A stretch of 64,000 nucleotides of DNA. Origin: Scylla paramamosain. Lineage: Eukaryota; Arthropoda; Malacostraca; Decapoda; Portunidae. The position numbers and the translations under genes are program-made. The notes beneath the pieces are model-generated. The model had not been told where the DNA came from and did not search any database. It saw only the letters and a program-made list of their open reading frames with translations. The DNA lies in the NCBI RefSeq assembly GCF_035594125.1, contig NW_026973726.1:124001-188000 (forward strand), written 5' to 3'. Below, one piece after another: positions 13,659-29,665 of this stretch (position 1 is the first letter of the stretch; each line of letters begins with the position of its first letter).

Positions 13659-16600
13659 TCAAAAACACTAAAAGGCAAGTTTTTCGTAAAAGTTGGTTTT
13701 ATTCCTATGTAATGTGATTGCCCTGCTTTTTAGTGCTTTATTGCCTAACACGCTCAAAAACACTCAAAAACACTTTTCTGGAAATGTCATTTTTTTCCCA
13801 CATAAAGCTAGTTTCGCATGGAATTTGGGATTTTGGTAACTAAGAATGTAAAAAAAAAACACTCAAAATACACGCATTTAGTAAGGTTGTTCTGTTTCTT
13901 GATTAAGAGTGTTTCAGTATTTTGGTATCTTAGAAAGATCTCCATAGAGTCGAGTTTTGCGTTTTTTGCCTTGTGATTCTGGTGAAACTATAAAACACTG
14001 TAGCGGGACACAAGTCACCGCTCCTAGCACTCCGTTTTCTGTTATATTTTCACCCTTCCGTTTTCACTCTCTCTACAGCACAGGCTTTAGTCTTTCATCT
14101 CTTCTTTCCTCACTTTACACATATCTCTTACTTTACACATTCTGTGCACGCTCTTTGACACATGTGTTACACATCTTCTCAATACATCTTATTACTCCTT
14201 TCTTCACACAGACATACACACACACATACTCTCTCTTTTTCTATAATTTTGTATATATCATTTATTATGTTAAGTAATTTTTGTATATATTGTTCATGTT
14301 TGTGCTAAATAAAGAGAGAATACCCAGGCTAAGTTTTCTTTGCCAGAGCTATACACGTTTCTCGTTATGCCCTTTTTTTTCCTTATATAGAGTGCTTTGC
14401 ATATATTTTCGCGTTTTTTTTATGTAACAAGCTCAAGAAAACACAAAATATATTTTTTTGGTAATGTTATTCTATTTCTTGATATTGGTTGGTTTGCATC
14501 CGTTTTAGCGTTTTGCTACGTAAATCTTTTAAAAGACACGTTTCCAGTAATTTTGTTTTGGATTTCCATATAGAGTGACTTTCATATTATTTATCGTTTT
14601 GGTGCCTAACATGCTTTTTGGTGGCTTTTGCCTCCCAATATAGAGTGCTTTCCATCCATTTTCGCGTTTTTTGTAGGTAACAATTTCAAAAACACTCAAA
14701 ATATACCTTTTTGGTAATGTTATTCTATTTCTTCATTTTAGTTGGTTTGCATCCGTTTTAGCGTTTTCTACGTTAAACACCAAAAAGACACGTTTTCAGT
14801 AATTTTGTTTTGGATTCCCATATAGATTGACTTCCTTGGGTTTTATCGTGTTGGTTCCTAACATGCTGAAAAACCCTCATAAGACAGTTTTCTGGCAAAG
14901 ACGTTTAATTTCCCCATATAGGTGGCTTTGCATGCAATTTAGGGGTCTGGTACATAACAGTCCAAAAAAAAAAAGCTAAATGTAACTTTTTTGATAATGT
15001 TCTTATTTTACATAATTTCCTGAACTTTGCCCGAATTTTGGCACATCCTTACCTGTGAAGATGAATAAGAATGAAAAAAAAATATCGTATTTTTTTATTT
15101 ATTTATTTTTTTTCTCAATAAAGAGTGTAATTTGTGGCTTTTAGCTTTTTCGTACTTAATGAACTTAAAAACACTCATAATACACGTTTCTCATAATGTC
15201 CTTTTGTTTCCCAAAAATAGGGTTCTTTGCATGTATTTAAGCGTTTTTATTGGTAGCATGATCAAAAACACTCAAAATACATGTTTTTGGTAATGTTATT
15301 CTGTTTCACCATCAAGTGTATTTTGCATGCATTTTAGTGTTTTGGTATATAAGGAGCTCAAATACACTTAAAGGCAAGTTCTTGTTAAAAATTGGTTCTA
15401 TTTCAATGCAATGTGATTGCCCTGCTTTTTAGTGCTTTATTGCCTAACACGCTTAAAAACACTCAAAAGAAATTTTTCTGGTAATGTCATTTTTTCCCCA
15501 CATAAAGCTGGTTTCGCATTCAATTTGGGGTTTTGGTAACTAAGGATGTGAAAAGCACTCAAAATACACGCATTTAGTAAGATTGTTCTGTTTCTCAAAT
15601 AAAAGTGTTGTTCCAGAGTTTCACCATTTGGGAATGTAAGAAACTTCTCTATATACACGAGTTTTTGCGTTTTTTGCCTTGTAGTTCTTGTGAAACTATA
15701 AAACACACATTATACACGTTTCTCGTAATGTCCTTTTGCTTCCCAATATAGAAAGCTTTCCATCTATTTTCGCGTTTTTTGTAGGTAACAATTTCAAAAA
15801 CACTCAAAATATACCTTTTTGGTAATGTTATTTTATTCCTTCATATTGGTTGGTTTGCATCCGTTTTAGCGTTTTTCTACGTAAAACACCGAAAAGACAC
15901 GTTTTTAGTAATATTGTTTTGGATTCCCATATAGATTGATTTCCATGTTATTTATCGTGTTGGTTCCTAAGATGCTGAAAAACACTCATAAGACAGTTTT
16001 CTGGCAAAGACGTTTAATTTCCCCATATAGGTGGCTTTGCATGCACTTTAGGGGTTTGGTACATAATAGTCCGAAAAAAAACCTAAATTTAACTTTTTTG
16101 ATAATGTTCTTATTTCACATAATTTCCTGAATTTTGCCCGAATTTTGGCATCTCGGTACCTGTGAAGATAAATAAGAAAGAAAAAAAATATCGAATTTTT
16201 TTTATTTATTTAGTGTTTCTTAATAAAGAGTGTTATTTGTGGCTTTTAGCTTTTTCGTACTTAATGAACTTAAAAACACTCATAATACACGTTTCTTGTA
16301 ATCTCCTTTCGTTTCCCAAAAATAGTGTTCTTTGCATGTATTTAAGCGTTTTTATTGGTAACATGATCAAAAACACTACGTTTTCTACGTAAAACACTGA
16401 AAAGAAACGTTTTCAGCAATTTTGTTTTGGATTCTCATATAGAGTGAGTTCCTTATTATTTATCGTTTTGGTGCCTAACATGCTGAAAAACACTAAAAAA
16501 ACAGATTTCTGGTAAGGTCGTTTAATTTCCTCATATAGGAGTCTTTGGATGCACTTTAGGGTTTGGTATATAACATTCCGAAAAAAAGGCTAAAATTAAC

Positions 16601-19310
16601 TTTTTTTCATAATTTTCTTTTATCATATAATAGCCCAGAATTTTCCCAGAATTTTGAAATCTCGGTACCTATGAAGATGAATAACAAAAAAAAAATCCTT
16701 TTTTTATTTTCTTACTTTTTTTTAAATAAAGAGTGTTATTTGAGGGTTTTAACATTTTGGAACTTAAGGAACTTAAAAAACACTTACAATACACATTTTT
16801 TCGTAATGTCTTTTCGTTTCGCAAACATAAGGTTTTTTGTATGTATTTAAGCGTTTTTATAGATAACATGATCTAAACCCTCAAAATATATGTTTTTGGT
16901 AATTTTATTCTGTTTCTCCATAAAAGGTGTTTTGCATGCGTTTTAGCGTTTTGGTATGTAATGAGCTCAAAAACACTTAAAGGCAAGTTCTTGGTAAAAG
17001 TTGTTTTTATTCCCATGTAAAGTTATTACACTGCTTTTTAGTGCTTTATTGCCTAACACGCTCAAAAAAACTCAAAAAAACCCTTTCCTTGTAATATCAT
17101 TTTTTTCCCACATAAAGCTAATTTTGCATGGAATTTGGGGTTTTGGTAACTAAGAATGTGAAAAAAAAAATAAAAACCCAGGCATTTATTAAGGTTGTTC
17201 TATTTCTTAATTAAAAATATTATTCATGAGTTCCAGCATTTTGGTATGTAAGAAAGTTTTCTAATACAGACATTTGATAAGGTATTTCTGTTTCAAAATT
17301 AAAAGGGTTATTTATGAATTTCAGCATTTTGGTATGTAAGAAAATTGTTTATTTTACACGAGTTTTTGAGTTTTTTTTTGCTTCTGGTTCTTGTCAAACT
17401 ATAAAACACTCATACACGTTTTTCGTAATGTCCTTTTCTTTGCCAATATATAGTGCTTTCCATCCATTTTTTTTTCATTTTTTGTAGGTAACAAGCTCAA
17501 AAACACATCAAAATATATCTTTCTGGTAATGTTATTCTATTTCTTCATATTGGTTGGTTTACATCCGTTTTAGCGTTTTTCTACGTAAATCACTGAAAAG
17601 ACACGTTTTCAGTAATATTGTTGATATTGCTGAAAAACACACAAAAGACAGGTTTCTGGTAAAGTCGTGTAATTTCCCCATATAAGTGGATTTGCATACA
17701 CTTCAGGGTTTGTACATAACTCCGAAAAAAAGCTAAAATTATTATTATTTTTTTTTTACAAAATTTCCATGAATTTTGCTAGAATTTTGGCATCTCGGTA
17801 ATTATGAAGATGAATGACAAAAAAAAAAAATTCTCTCTATAAAGAGTGTTATTTGTGGGTTTTAGCTTTTTGGTACTTAAGTAACTTTAAAACACTCATA
17901 ATACACGATTTTCGTAATGTCCTTTTGTTATACAAACATATGGTCCTTTACATGTATTTAAGCGTTTTTATAGGTTACATGATCAAAAACACTGAAAATA
18001 CATGTTTTTGGTAATGTTATTCTGTTTCTCCATAAAGGGTGTTTTCCATACGTTTTAGAGATTTGGTATGTAAGGAGTTAAAAAACACTTAAAGGCAAGT
18101 TTTTCGTAAAAGTTGGTTTTATTCCCATGTAACGTGATTGTTCTGCTTTTTAGGGCATTGTTGCATATCACGCTCAAAAACACTAAAAAAAGACACTGTT
18201 TTCGTAATGTTATTTTTTTCCCCAAATGAAGGTAGTTTCGTATGTAATTTGGCATTCTCGTAACTAAGAATGTGAAAAACACTCAAAATACACAATTTGG
18301 TAAGGTAGTTCTGTTTATTGATTAAAAGTGTTATTCATGCATTTCATCATTTCGGTTTGTAAGAAATTTCTCTATATACACGAGTTTTTGCGTTTATTGC
18401 CTTGTGGTTGTTTTAAAACTATAAAACACTCATTATACACGTTTCTCGTAAAAGTCCTTTTGTTTCCTAATATAGAGTGCTTTACATCCATTTTTGAATT
18501 TTTTGTAGGTAACAAGCTCAAAAACACTCAAAATATCTCATTTTGGTAATGTTATTCTATTTCTTCAAATAGGTTGGTTTGCATCCGCTTTAGTGTTTTC
18601 TACGTAAAACACTGAAAAGACACGTTATCAGTAATTTTGTTTTGGATTCACATATTGACTGACTTCCATATTATTTATCGTGGTGGTGCCTAACATGCTG
18701 AAAAACACTGAAAAGACAGGTTTCTGATAAACTCGTTTAACTTCCCTAGATAGGTGTCTTTGCATGCACTTTAGGGTTTGGTACTTAGCAATCCGAAAAA
18801 AAAAACTATAATTAACTTTTTTGGTAATGTTCTTTTTTCCACATAAATTCCCTGAATTTTGGCAGAATTTTGGCATCTCGGTACCTATAAGGATGAAGAA
18901 CAAAAAAAAATCCCATTTTTTTTATTTTTTATGTTTATTATTATTTTTTTTCTAAATAAAGAGTGTTATTTATGGGTTCTAGCTTTTAGGTACTGAAGGA
19001 ACTTAAAAAAACACTCATAATACACGTTTCTCGTAATGTCCTTTCGTTTCCCAAACATAAGGTTCTTTGCATGTTTTTAAGCGTTTTTATAGATAATATG
19101 ATGAAAAACACACAAAATACATGTATTTGGTGATATTATTCTGTTTCTCTATAAAATGTATTTTGCAGGCGTTTTAGCGTTTTGGTATGTAAGGAGCTCA
19201 AAAACACTTAGAGGCAAATTCTAGGTAAAATTTGGCTTTATTCCCATGTAATGTGATTGCCCTTCCTTTTTAGTGCTTTATTGCGTAACACGCTGAAAAA
19301 TACTCAAAAG
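13659..19310 (+). repeat. Forward HOR block D (contains a foreign insertion)
   Basis: Forward units start near 15182, 16288, 16792, 17902 and 19022, interrupted by the 351-bp insertion at 13999-14349. The m8 to m6 fusion at 14614/14615 is shared with blocks C and K. At 16378/16379 monomer 1 is fused to monomer 7 (AAAAACACTA then CGTTTTCTACG). Relative to 22700-28072 this junction removes about 1.7 kb. Confidence 0.9.
13999..14349 (+). mobile_element. Non-satellite insertion, solo-LTR-like
   Basis: The only clearly foreign sequence in the HOR array. It begins TGTAGCGGGACACAAGTC, is C/T-rich and less A+T-rich than its surroundings, contains two copies of ACTTTACACAT at 14112-14122 and 14130-14140, a CA-rich run near 14215, and an AATAAA signal at 14308-14313 about 36 bp before its end. 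A TG start, a late poly(A) signal and this length fit a solo LTR. There are no coding domains, no second LTR and no obvious target-site duplication. The paralogous empty site at 50473-50476 has only TCAT in its place, so the insertion is recent relative to the block duplication, unless it was lost there. A SINE is less likely because no pol III A/B boxes are seen. The family is not identified. Confidence 0.5.
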
Positions 19311-19590
19311 ACATGCAACGCCTCGCATATGAGGAAATTAGAGACCCTACCAGAAATCTGTCTTTTGAGTGTTTTTCAGCATATTAGGCACCAAATCGAT
19401 AAATAATAAGGAACTCACTCTATATGGGAATCCTAAAGAAAATTACTGAAAACGTGTCTTCTCAGTGTTTTACGTAGAAAAACACTAAAATTGATGCAAA
19501 CCAACCAGTATCAAGAAGCAGAAAAACGTTACCAAAAATGTATATTTTCAGTGCTTTTGAGCTTGTCACCTACAAAAAAAAAAAAAAAAA
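19311..19590 (-). repeat. Inverted satellite segment I4 (right-truncated)
   Basis: Shares the left junction (AGACATGCAACG) but ends in an A-run at 19590 inside monomer 6 and switches directly to forward monomer 2 (TGTTTCTCCATAAAG). The usual right end is missing, so it cannot be assigned to the deletion or non-deletion subfamily. Confidence 0.85.
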
Positions 19591-22105
<2,515 letters not shown>

Positions 22106-22555
22106 ACATGCAAAGCGTCCCATATGAGGAAATTAAAGACCTTACCAGAAATCTGTCTTTTGAGTGTTTTTCAGCATGTTAGGCACCAAAACGATAAATA
22201 ATAAGGAACTCACTCTATATGGGAATCCAAAAGAAAATTACTAAAAACGTGTCTTTTCAGTGTTTTACGTAGAAAAACGCTAAAACCAACCAATATCAAG
22301 AAGCAGAAAAACATTACAAAAAATGTATATTTTGAGTGTTTTTGAGCTTTCATACCAACAAAAAAACGCGAAAATGGATACAAAGCACTCTATATTGGGA
22401 AACAAAGGGACATTGCGAGAAAAGTGTATAATGAATGTTTTATAGTTAAAAAAAAAAAAAAAACACAAGGCAAAAAACGCAAAAACTCGTGTATATGCTA
22501 AAACTCATGAATAACACTCTTAATTGAGAAACAGAGGAACCATACTAAATGCGTG
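22106..22555 (-). repeat. Inverted satellite segment I5
   Basis: Standard left (ACATGCAAAGCG) and right (AAATGCGTGTC) junctions, with the 25-bp deletion in the m5 part (TATATGCTAAAACTC). Monomer 7 is shortened (AACGCTAAAACCAACCAATA). It follows block E as I7 follows the paralogous block at 33106-35437. Confidence 0.9.
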
Positions 22556-25500
22556 TCAAAACACTAAAAGGCAAGTTCTTCGTAAAAGTTGGTTTTATTC
22601 TCATGTAATGTGATTGACCTGCTTTTTAGTGCTTTATTGCCTAACACGCTCAAAAACACTCAAAGACACTTTTCTGGTAATGTCATTTTTTTTCCCACAT
22701 AAAGCTGGTTTCGCATTCAATTTGGGGTTTTGGTAACTAAGGATGTGAAAAGCACTCAAAATACACGCATTTAGTAAGATTGTTCTGTTTCTCAATTAAA
22801 AGTGTTGTTCCAGAGTTTCACCATTTTGGAATGTAAGAAACTTCTCTATATACACGAGTTTTTGCGTTTTTTGCCTTGTAGTTCTTGTGAAATTATAAAA
22901 CACACATTATACACGTTTCTCGTAATGTCCTTTTGCTTCCTCATATAGAAAGCTTTCCATCTATTTTCGCGTTTTTTGTAGGTAACAATTTCAAAAACAC
23001 TCAAAATATACCTTTTTGGTAATGTTATTTTATTCCTTCATATTGGTTGGTTTGCATCCGTTTTAGCGTTTTTCTACGTAAAACACCGAAAAGACACGTT
23101 TTTAGTAATATTGTTTTGGATTCCCATATAGATTGACTTCCATGTTATTTATCGTGTTGGTTCCTAAGATGCTGAAAAACACTCATAAGACCTTTTAATT
23201 TCCCCATATTTGCATGCACTTTAGGGGTTTGGTACATAATAGTCCGAAAAAAAAAGCTAAATTTAACTTTTTTGATAATGTTCTTATTTCACATAATTTC
23301 CTGAATTTTCCCCGAATTTTGGCATCTCGGTACCTGTGAAGATGGATAAGAAAGAAAAAAAATATCGTATTTTTTAAAATTTATTTATTGTTTCTCAATA
23401 AAGAGTGTTATTTGTGGGTTTTAGCTTTTTCGTGCTTAATGAACTTAAAAACACTCATAACACGCGTTTCTTGTAATCTCCTTTCGTTTCCCAAAAATAG
23501 TGTTCTTTTAAGCGTTTTTATTGGTAACATGATCAAAAACACTCAAAAGACATGTTTTTGGTAATATTATTCTGTTTCAATATAAAGAGTGTTTCGCATG
23601 CGTTTTAGTGTTTTGGTATATAAGGAGCTCAAAAACACTTAAAGGCAAGTTCTCGGTAAAAATTTGTTTTCCTCCAATGTCATGTGATTGCCCTCCTTTT
23701 TAGTGCTTTATTGCCTATCACGCTCAAAAACACTTAAAAGACACTTTTCTGGTAAAGTCATTTTTTTTTCCTACAAATCTATTTTCCCATGCAATTTCGG
23801 GTTTTGGTAACTTAGAATGTGAAAAGCACTCAAAATACACGCATTTATTAAGGTTGTTCTGTTTCTCAATTAGGAGTGTTATACATGAGTTTTAGCATTT
23901 TTGTATCTAGGAAACCTCTCCATATACACGAGATTTTGCGTTTTTTGCCTTGTGGTTCTTTTGAACTATAAAACAATCATTATACACTTTTCTTGCAATG
24001 TCCTTTTGTTTACCAATATAGAGTGCTTTGCATCAATTTTCGCGTTTTTTGTAGGTAATAAGCTCAAAACACTCAAAATATACCCTTTTAGTAACGTTTT
24101 TCTATTCCTTGATATTGGTTGCTTTGCATCCGTTTTAGTGTTTTTCTACGTAAAACACTGAGAAGACACGTTTTCAGTAACTTTGTTTTTGGATTCCTAT
24201 ATAGAGGTGAGTTCCTTATTATTTATCATTTTGGTGCTTAAAAACACTCAAAACACATATTTCTGGTAAGGTCGTTAAATTTCTTCATATAGGAGGCTTT
24301 TTGCATGCACTTTAGGGTTTGGTACATAACAGTTCGAAAAAAAAAGCTGAAATTAAATTTTTTGATAATATTCATTTATCATACGATTGCCCTGAATTTT
24401 CCCAGAATTTCGGCATCTCAGTACTATGAAGATGAATAACAAAAAAAAAAAATCCTATTTTTTATATTTTTTTTATTTTTTATTTTCTAAATAAAGAAAG
24501 TTGTTTTTGGGTTTTAGCTTTTTGGTACTGAAGGAACTTAAAAAACACTCATAATACACGTTTCTCGTAATGTCCTTTTGTTTCCCAAAAATATTGTTTT
24601 TTGCATGTATTTAAACGTTTTTATAGATAACATGATCAAAAAACGCTCAAAATATATGTTTTTGGTAATGTTTTTCTGTTTCTTCATGAAGTTTGTTTTG
24701 CATGCCTTTTAGTGGTTTGTTATATAAGGAGCTCAAAAACACTTAAAGGCAAGTTTTTTGGTATAAATTGGTGTTATTCCAATGTAATATGATTGCCGTG
24801 CTTTTTAGTGTTTTATTGCCTATCACGCTCAAAAACACTTAAAAGACACTTTTCTGGTAATGTCATTTTTTTCCTCACATAAAGGTGGTTTCGCATGCAA
24901 TTTGGGGTTTTGATAACTAAGATTGTGAAAAGCTCGCAAAATACACGCATTTAGTAAGGTTCTTCTGTTTCTCAATTAGGAGTGTTATTCATGAGTTTCA
25001 GCATTTTGGTATCTAGGAACATTCTCCATATACACGAGTTTTTGTGTTTTTTGCCTTTCGGTTCGTTTGAACTATAAAAAAAACTCATTATACACTTTTC
25101 TTGCAAAGTCCTTTTGTTTTCTTAAATAGAGTGCTTTGCATCAATTTTCCCGTTTTTTGTAGGTAACAAGCTCAAAAACACTCAAAATATACCTTTTTGG
25201 TAATGTTTTTCTATTTCTTGATATTGGTTGGTTTGCACCCGTTTCAGCGTTTTTCTACGTAAAACACTGAAAAGAAACGTTTTCAGCAATTTTGTTTTGG
25301 ATTCTCATATAGAGTGAGTTCGTTATTATTTATCGTTTTGGTGCCTAATATGCTGAAAAACACTCAAAAAACAGATTTCTGGTAAGGTCGTTTAATTTCC
25401 TCATATCTTTGGATGCACTTTAGGGTTTGGTATATAACAGTCCGGAAAAAAGGCTAAAATTAACTTTTTTTGATAATTTTCTTTTATCATATAATAGCCC

Positions 25501-28072
25501 TGAATTTTCCCAGAATTTTGGAATCTCGGTACCTATTAAGATGAATAACAAAAAAAAAAGAAATCCTATTTTTTTTATTTTCTTACTTTTTTTTTTAAGT
25601 AAAAAGTGTTATTTGTGGGTTTTAACATTTTAGTACTTAAGGAACTTAAAAACACTTATAATACACATTTCTCTTAATGTCTTTTCGTTTCGCAAACATA
25701 AGGTTCTTTGTATGTATTTAAGCGTTTTTATAGATAACATGATCTAAACCCTCAAAATATATGTTTTTGGTAATTTTATTCTGTTTCTCCATAAAAGGTG
25801 TTTTGCATGCGTTTTAGCGTTTTGGTATGTAATGAGCTCAAAACACTTAAAGGCAAGTTCTTGGTAAAAGTTGATTTTATTCCCATGTAATGTTATTTCC
25901 CTGCTTTTTAGTGCTTTATTGCCTAACACGCTGAAAAAAAAAACTCAAAAAAACCCTTCTCTTATAATATCATTTTTTTCCCACATAAAGCTAATTTTGC
26001 ATGGAATTTGGGGTTATGGTAACTAAGAATGTGAAAAAAAAAAATCAAAACACAGGCATTTAGTAAGGTTGTTCTATTTCTTAATTAAAAATATTATTCA
26101 TGAGTTCCAGAATTTTGGTATGTAAGAAACTTTTCTTCTACACACATTTGGTAAGGTATTTCTGTTTCAAAATTAAAAGTGTTATTCATGAGTTTCTGCT
26201 TTTTGGTATGTAAGAAACTTCTTTATGTACACGAGTTTTTGAGTTTTTTTTTCCTTCTGGTTCTTGTCAAACTATAAAACACTCATACACGTTTTTCGTA
26301 ATGTCCTTTTCTTTGCTAATATAAAGTGCTTTCCATCCATTTTTGCATTTTTTGTAGGTAACAAGCTCAAAAACACATCAAAATATATCTTTTTGGTAAT
26401 GTTATTCTATTTCTTCATATTGGTTGGTTTACATCCGTTTTAGCGTTTTTCTACGTAAATCACTGAAAAGACACGTTTTCAGTAATATTGTTGATATTGC
26501 TGAAAACACACAAAAGACAGGTTTCTGGTAAAGTCGTGTAATTTCCCCATATAAGTGGATTTGCATACACTTCAGTGTTTGTACATAACTCCGGAAAAAA
26601 GCTAAAATTATTTATGTATTTTTTTTTTTACAAAATTTCCATGAATTTTGCTAGAATTTTGGCATCTCGGTAACTATGAAGATGAATGACAAAAAAAAAA
26701 AAAATTCTCTCTATAAAGAGTGTTATTTGTGGGTTTTAGCTTTTTGGTACTTAAGTAACTTAAACACACTCATAATACACGATTTTCGTAATGTCCTTTT
26801 GTTATACAAACATATGGTCCTTTACATGTATTTAAGCGTTTTTATAGGTTACATGATCAAAAACACTCAAAATACATGTTTTTGGTAATGTTATTCTGTT
26901 TCTCCATAAAGGATGTTTTCCATACGTTTTAGAGATTTGGTATGTAAGGAGTTAAAAATCACTTAAAGGCAATTTTTTCGTAAAAGTTGGTTTTATTCCC
27001 ATGTAATGTGATTGTTCTGCTTTTTAGGGCATTGTTGCATATCACGCTCAAAAACACTAAAAAAAGACACTTTTTTCGTAATGTAATTTTTTTTTCCCAC
27101 ATGAAGGTAGTTTCGCATGTAATTTGGCATTTTCGTAACTAAGATTGCGAAAAACACTCAAAATACACAATTTGGTAAGGTAGTTCTGTTTATTGATTAA
27201 AAGTGTTATTCATGTATTTCATCATTTCGGTTTGTAAGAAATTTCTCTATATACACGAGTTTTTGCGTTTATTGCCTTGTGATTTTTTAAAACTATAAAA
27301 CACTCATTATACACGTTTTCGTAAAAGTCCTTTTGTTTCCTAATGTAGAGTGCTTTACATATATTTTTGAATTTTTTGTAGGTAAAAAGCTCAAAAACAC
27401 TCAAAATATATCTTTTTGGTAATGTTATTCTATTTCTTCATATAGGTTGGTTTGCATCCGCTTTAGTGTTTTTCTACGTAAAACACTGAAAAGACACGTT
27501 TTCAGTAATTTTGTTTTGGATTCACATATTGACTGACTTCCATATTATTTATCGTGTTGGTGCCTAACATGCTGAAAAACACTGAAAAGACAGGTTTCTG
27601 ATCAACTCGTTTAACTTCCCTATATAGGTGTCTTTGCATGCACTTTAGGGTTTGGTACATAACAATCCGAAAAAAAAAGCTATAATTAACTTTTTTGGTA
27701 ATGTTCTTTTTTCCACATAAATTCCCTGAATTTTGGCAGAATTTTGGCATCTCGGTACCTATGAGGATGAAGAACAAAAAAAAAAAAAAATCCCATTTTT
27801 TAATTTTTTTTGTTTATTATTATTTTTTTTTCTAAATAAAGAGTGTTATTTGTGGGTTTTAGCTTTTAGGTACTGAAGGAACTTAAAAAAACACCCATAA
27901 TACACGTTTCTCCATAAAATGTATTTTGCATGAGTTTTAGCATTTTGGTATGTAAGGAGCTCAAAAACAATTAAAGGCAAGTTCTTGGTAAAATTTGGTT
28001 TTATTCCCATGTAATGTGATTGCACTTCCTTTTAGTGTTTTATTGCGTAACACGCTCAAAAACACTCAAAAG
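22556..28072 (+). repeat. Forward HOR block F
   Basis: Forward units start near 23462, 24557, 25661 and 26777, with a truncated unit near 27900 where m11/m1 is fused to m2 (CACGTTTCTCCATAAAATG). The stretch from about 23350 to the end is paralogous to 52300-55905, and 25250-28072 is paralogous to 16379-19310. The unit at 24059-24866 is also present in inverted orientation at 37950-38762. Confidence 0.9.
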
Positions 28073-29665
28073 ACATGCAAGGCCTCGCATATGAGGAAGT
28101 TAGAGAGCTTACCAGAAATCTGTCTTTTTTCAGCATGTTAGGCACCAAAAAGATAAATAATAAGGAACTCACTCTATGTGGGAATGCAAAAGAAAATTAC
28201 TGAAAACGTGTCTTCTCAGTGTTTTACGTAGAAAAACGCTAAAACTGATGCAAATCTACCAATATCAAGAAGCAGAAAAACATTACCAAAAATATATATT
28301 TTGAGTGATTTTGAGCTTGTCACATAAAAAAAAAAAAAAAACGCAAAAATTTATACAAAGCACTCTATATTGGGAAACAAAGGGACATTGCGAGAAAAGT
28401 GTATAATGAATGTTTTATAGTTCAAAAAAACCACAAGCCAAAAAACGCAAAAACTCGTGTATTTGGAGAAGCTTCCTAGATACTAAAATGCTGAAACTCA
28501 TGAATAACACTCTTAATTGAGAAACAAAACAACCTTACTAAATGCGTGTCAAAAACACTAAAAGGCAAGTTTTTCGTAAAAGTTGGTTTTATTTCCATGT
28601 AATGTGATTGCCCTGCTTTTTAGTGCTTTATTGCCTAACATGCTCAAAACACTCAAAGACACTTTTCTGGTAATGTCATTTTTTTCCAACATAAAGTTAG
28701 TTTCGCATGGAATTTGGGGTTTTGGTAACTAAGAATGTAAAAAAACACAAAAAACACGCATTTAGTAAGGTTGCTCTGTTTGTTGATTAAGAGTGTTATT
28801 CATGAGTTTCAGCATTTTGGTATCTTAGAAACTTCTCCACACAGACGAGTTTTTGCGTTGTTTGCCTTGTGATTCTGGTGAAACTATAAAACACTCATTA
28901 TACACGTTTCTCTTTATGTCCTTTTTTTTTTTTCCTAATATACAGTGCTTTGCATCCTTTTTTGCGTTTTTTTTTTATGTAACAAGCTCAAAACACACAA
29001 AATATACTTTTCTGGTAATATTATTCTATTTTTTCATATTCGTTGGTTTGCATCCGTTTTAGCGTTTTTCTACGTAAATCTTTTAAAAGACACGTTTTCA
29101 GTAATTTTGTTTTGGATTTCCATTTAGAGTGACTTTAATATTATCTATCGTTTTGGTGCCTAACATGCGTAAATACACTGAAAAGACAGGTTTCCTGTAA
29201 AGTCGTTAAATTTTCCCAAATAGGTGGCTTTGCATACACTTTATGGTTTGGTACATAACTCCGAAAAAAAATGTAAAATTAACTTTTTCGATAATGTTCT
29301 TTTTTCCACATAATTTCCCTGAATTTTGGCCGAATTTTGGCATCTTGGTACCTATGAACATGAATAACAAAAAAATAAAAATGCCATTTTTTTATTTATT
29401 TTTTTTTTCTCTATAAAGAGTGTTATTTGTAGGTTTTAACGTTTTGGTACTTTGGCAACTTAAAAACATTCATAATACACATTTCTCGTGATGTCCTTTC
29501 GTTTCTCAAATAAAGGGATCTTTGCATGTATTTAAGCGTTTTTATAGGTAACATGATAAAAAACACTCAAAAACACTTGTTTTTGTTAATGTTATTCTGT
29601 TTCTCCATAAAGGAGTGTTTTCCATGCGTTTCTTAGCGATTTGGTATATAAGGAGCTAAAAAAAC
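23350..29665 (+). repeat. Segmental duplication C, copy 1
   Basis: Follows the same order as 52300-57494, including inverted segment I6 (partner I10) and the m10 variant with CTATAAGGATGAA-type ends. It is about 1.12 kb longer, the length of one HOR unit, which is missing from the partner. Confidence 0.85.
28073..28548 (-). repeat. Inverted satellite segment I6
   Basis: Shared junctions (GACATGCAAGGCC at left, AAATGCGTGTC at right). It keeps the full m5 portion. The right half, from GAGCTTGTCACAT near 28313, is almost identical to 38757-38988, and the whole segment resembles I10 at 55906-56367. Confidence 0.9.

Noticed and set aside
13957..14277. 106-codon frame entering the 351-bp insertion
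   Set aside because: It begins in satellite and crosses into the LTR-like insert; Ser/Thr/Phe composition reflects C/T-rich DNA, with no transposase, gag or pol motif.
13999..14349. SINE or tRNA-derived element
   Set aside because: No A/B box pair, no 3' A-tail or simple-repeat tail, and an internal AATAAA near the end; a solo LTR fits better.
26676..26888. Family of frames beginning Met-Lys-Met-Asn (also near 16669, 17814, 20393, 47041, 53387)
   Set aside because: All start at the GTACCTATGAAGATGAATA phrase of monomer 10 and run through its A-run; lengths change with the run length, so there is no selection for a protein.
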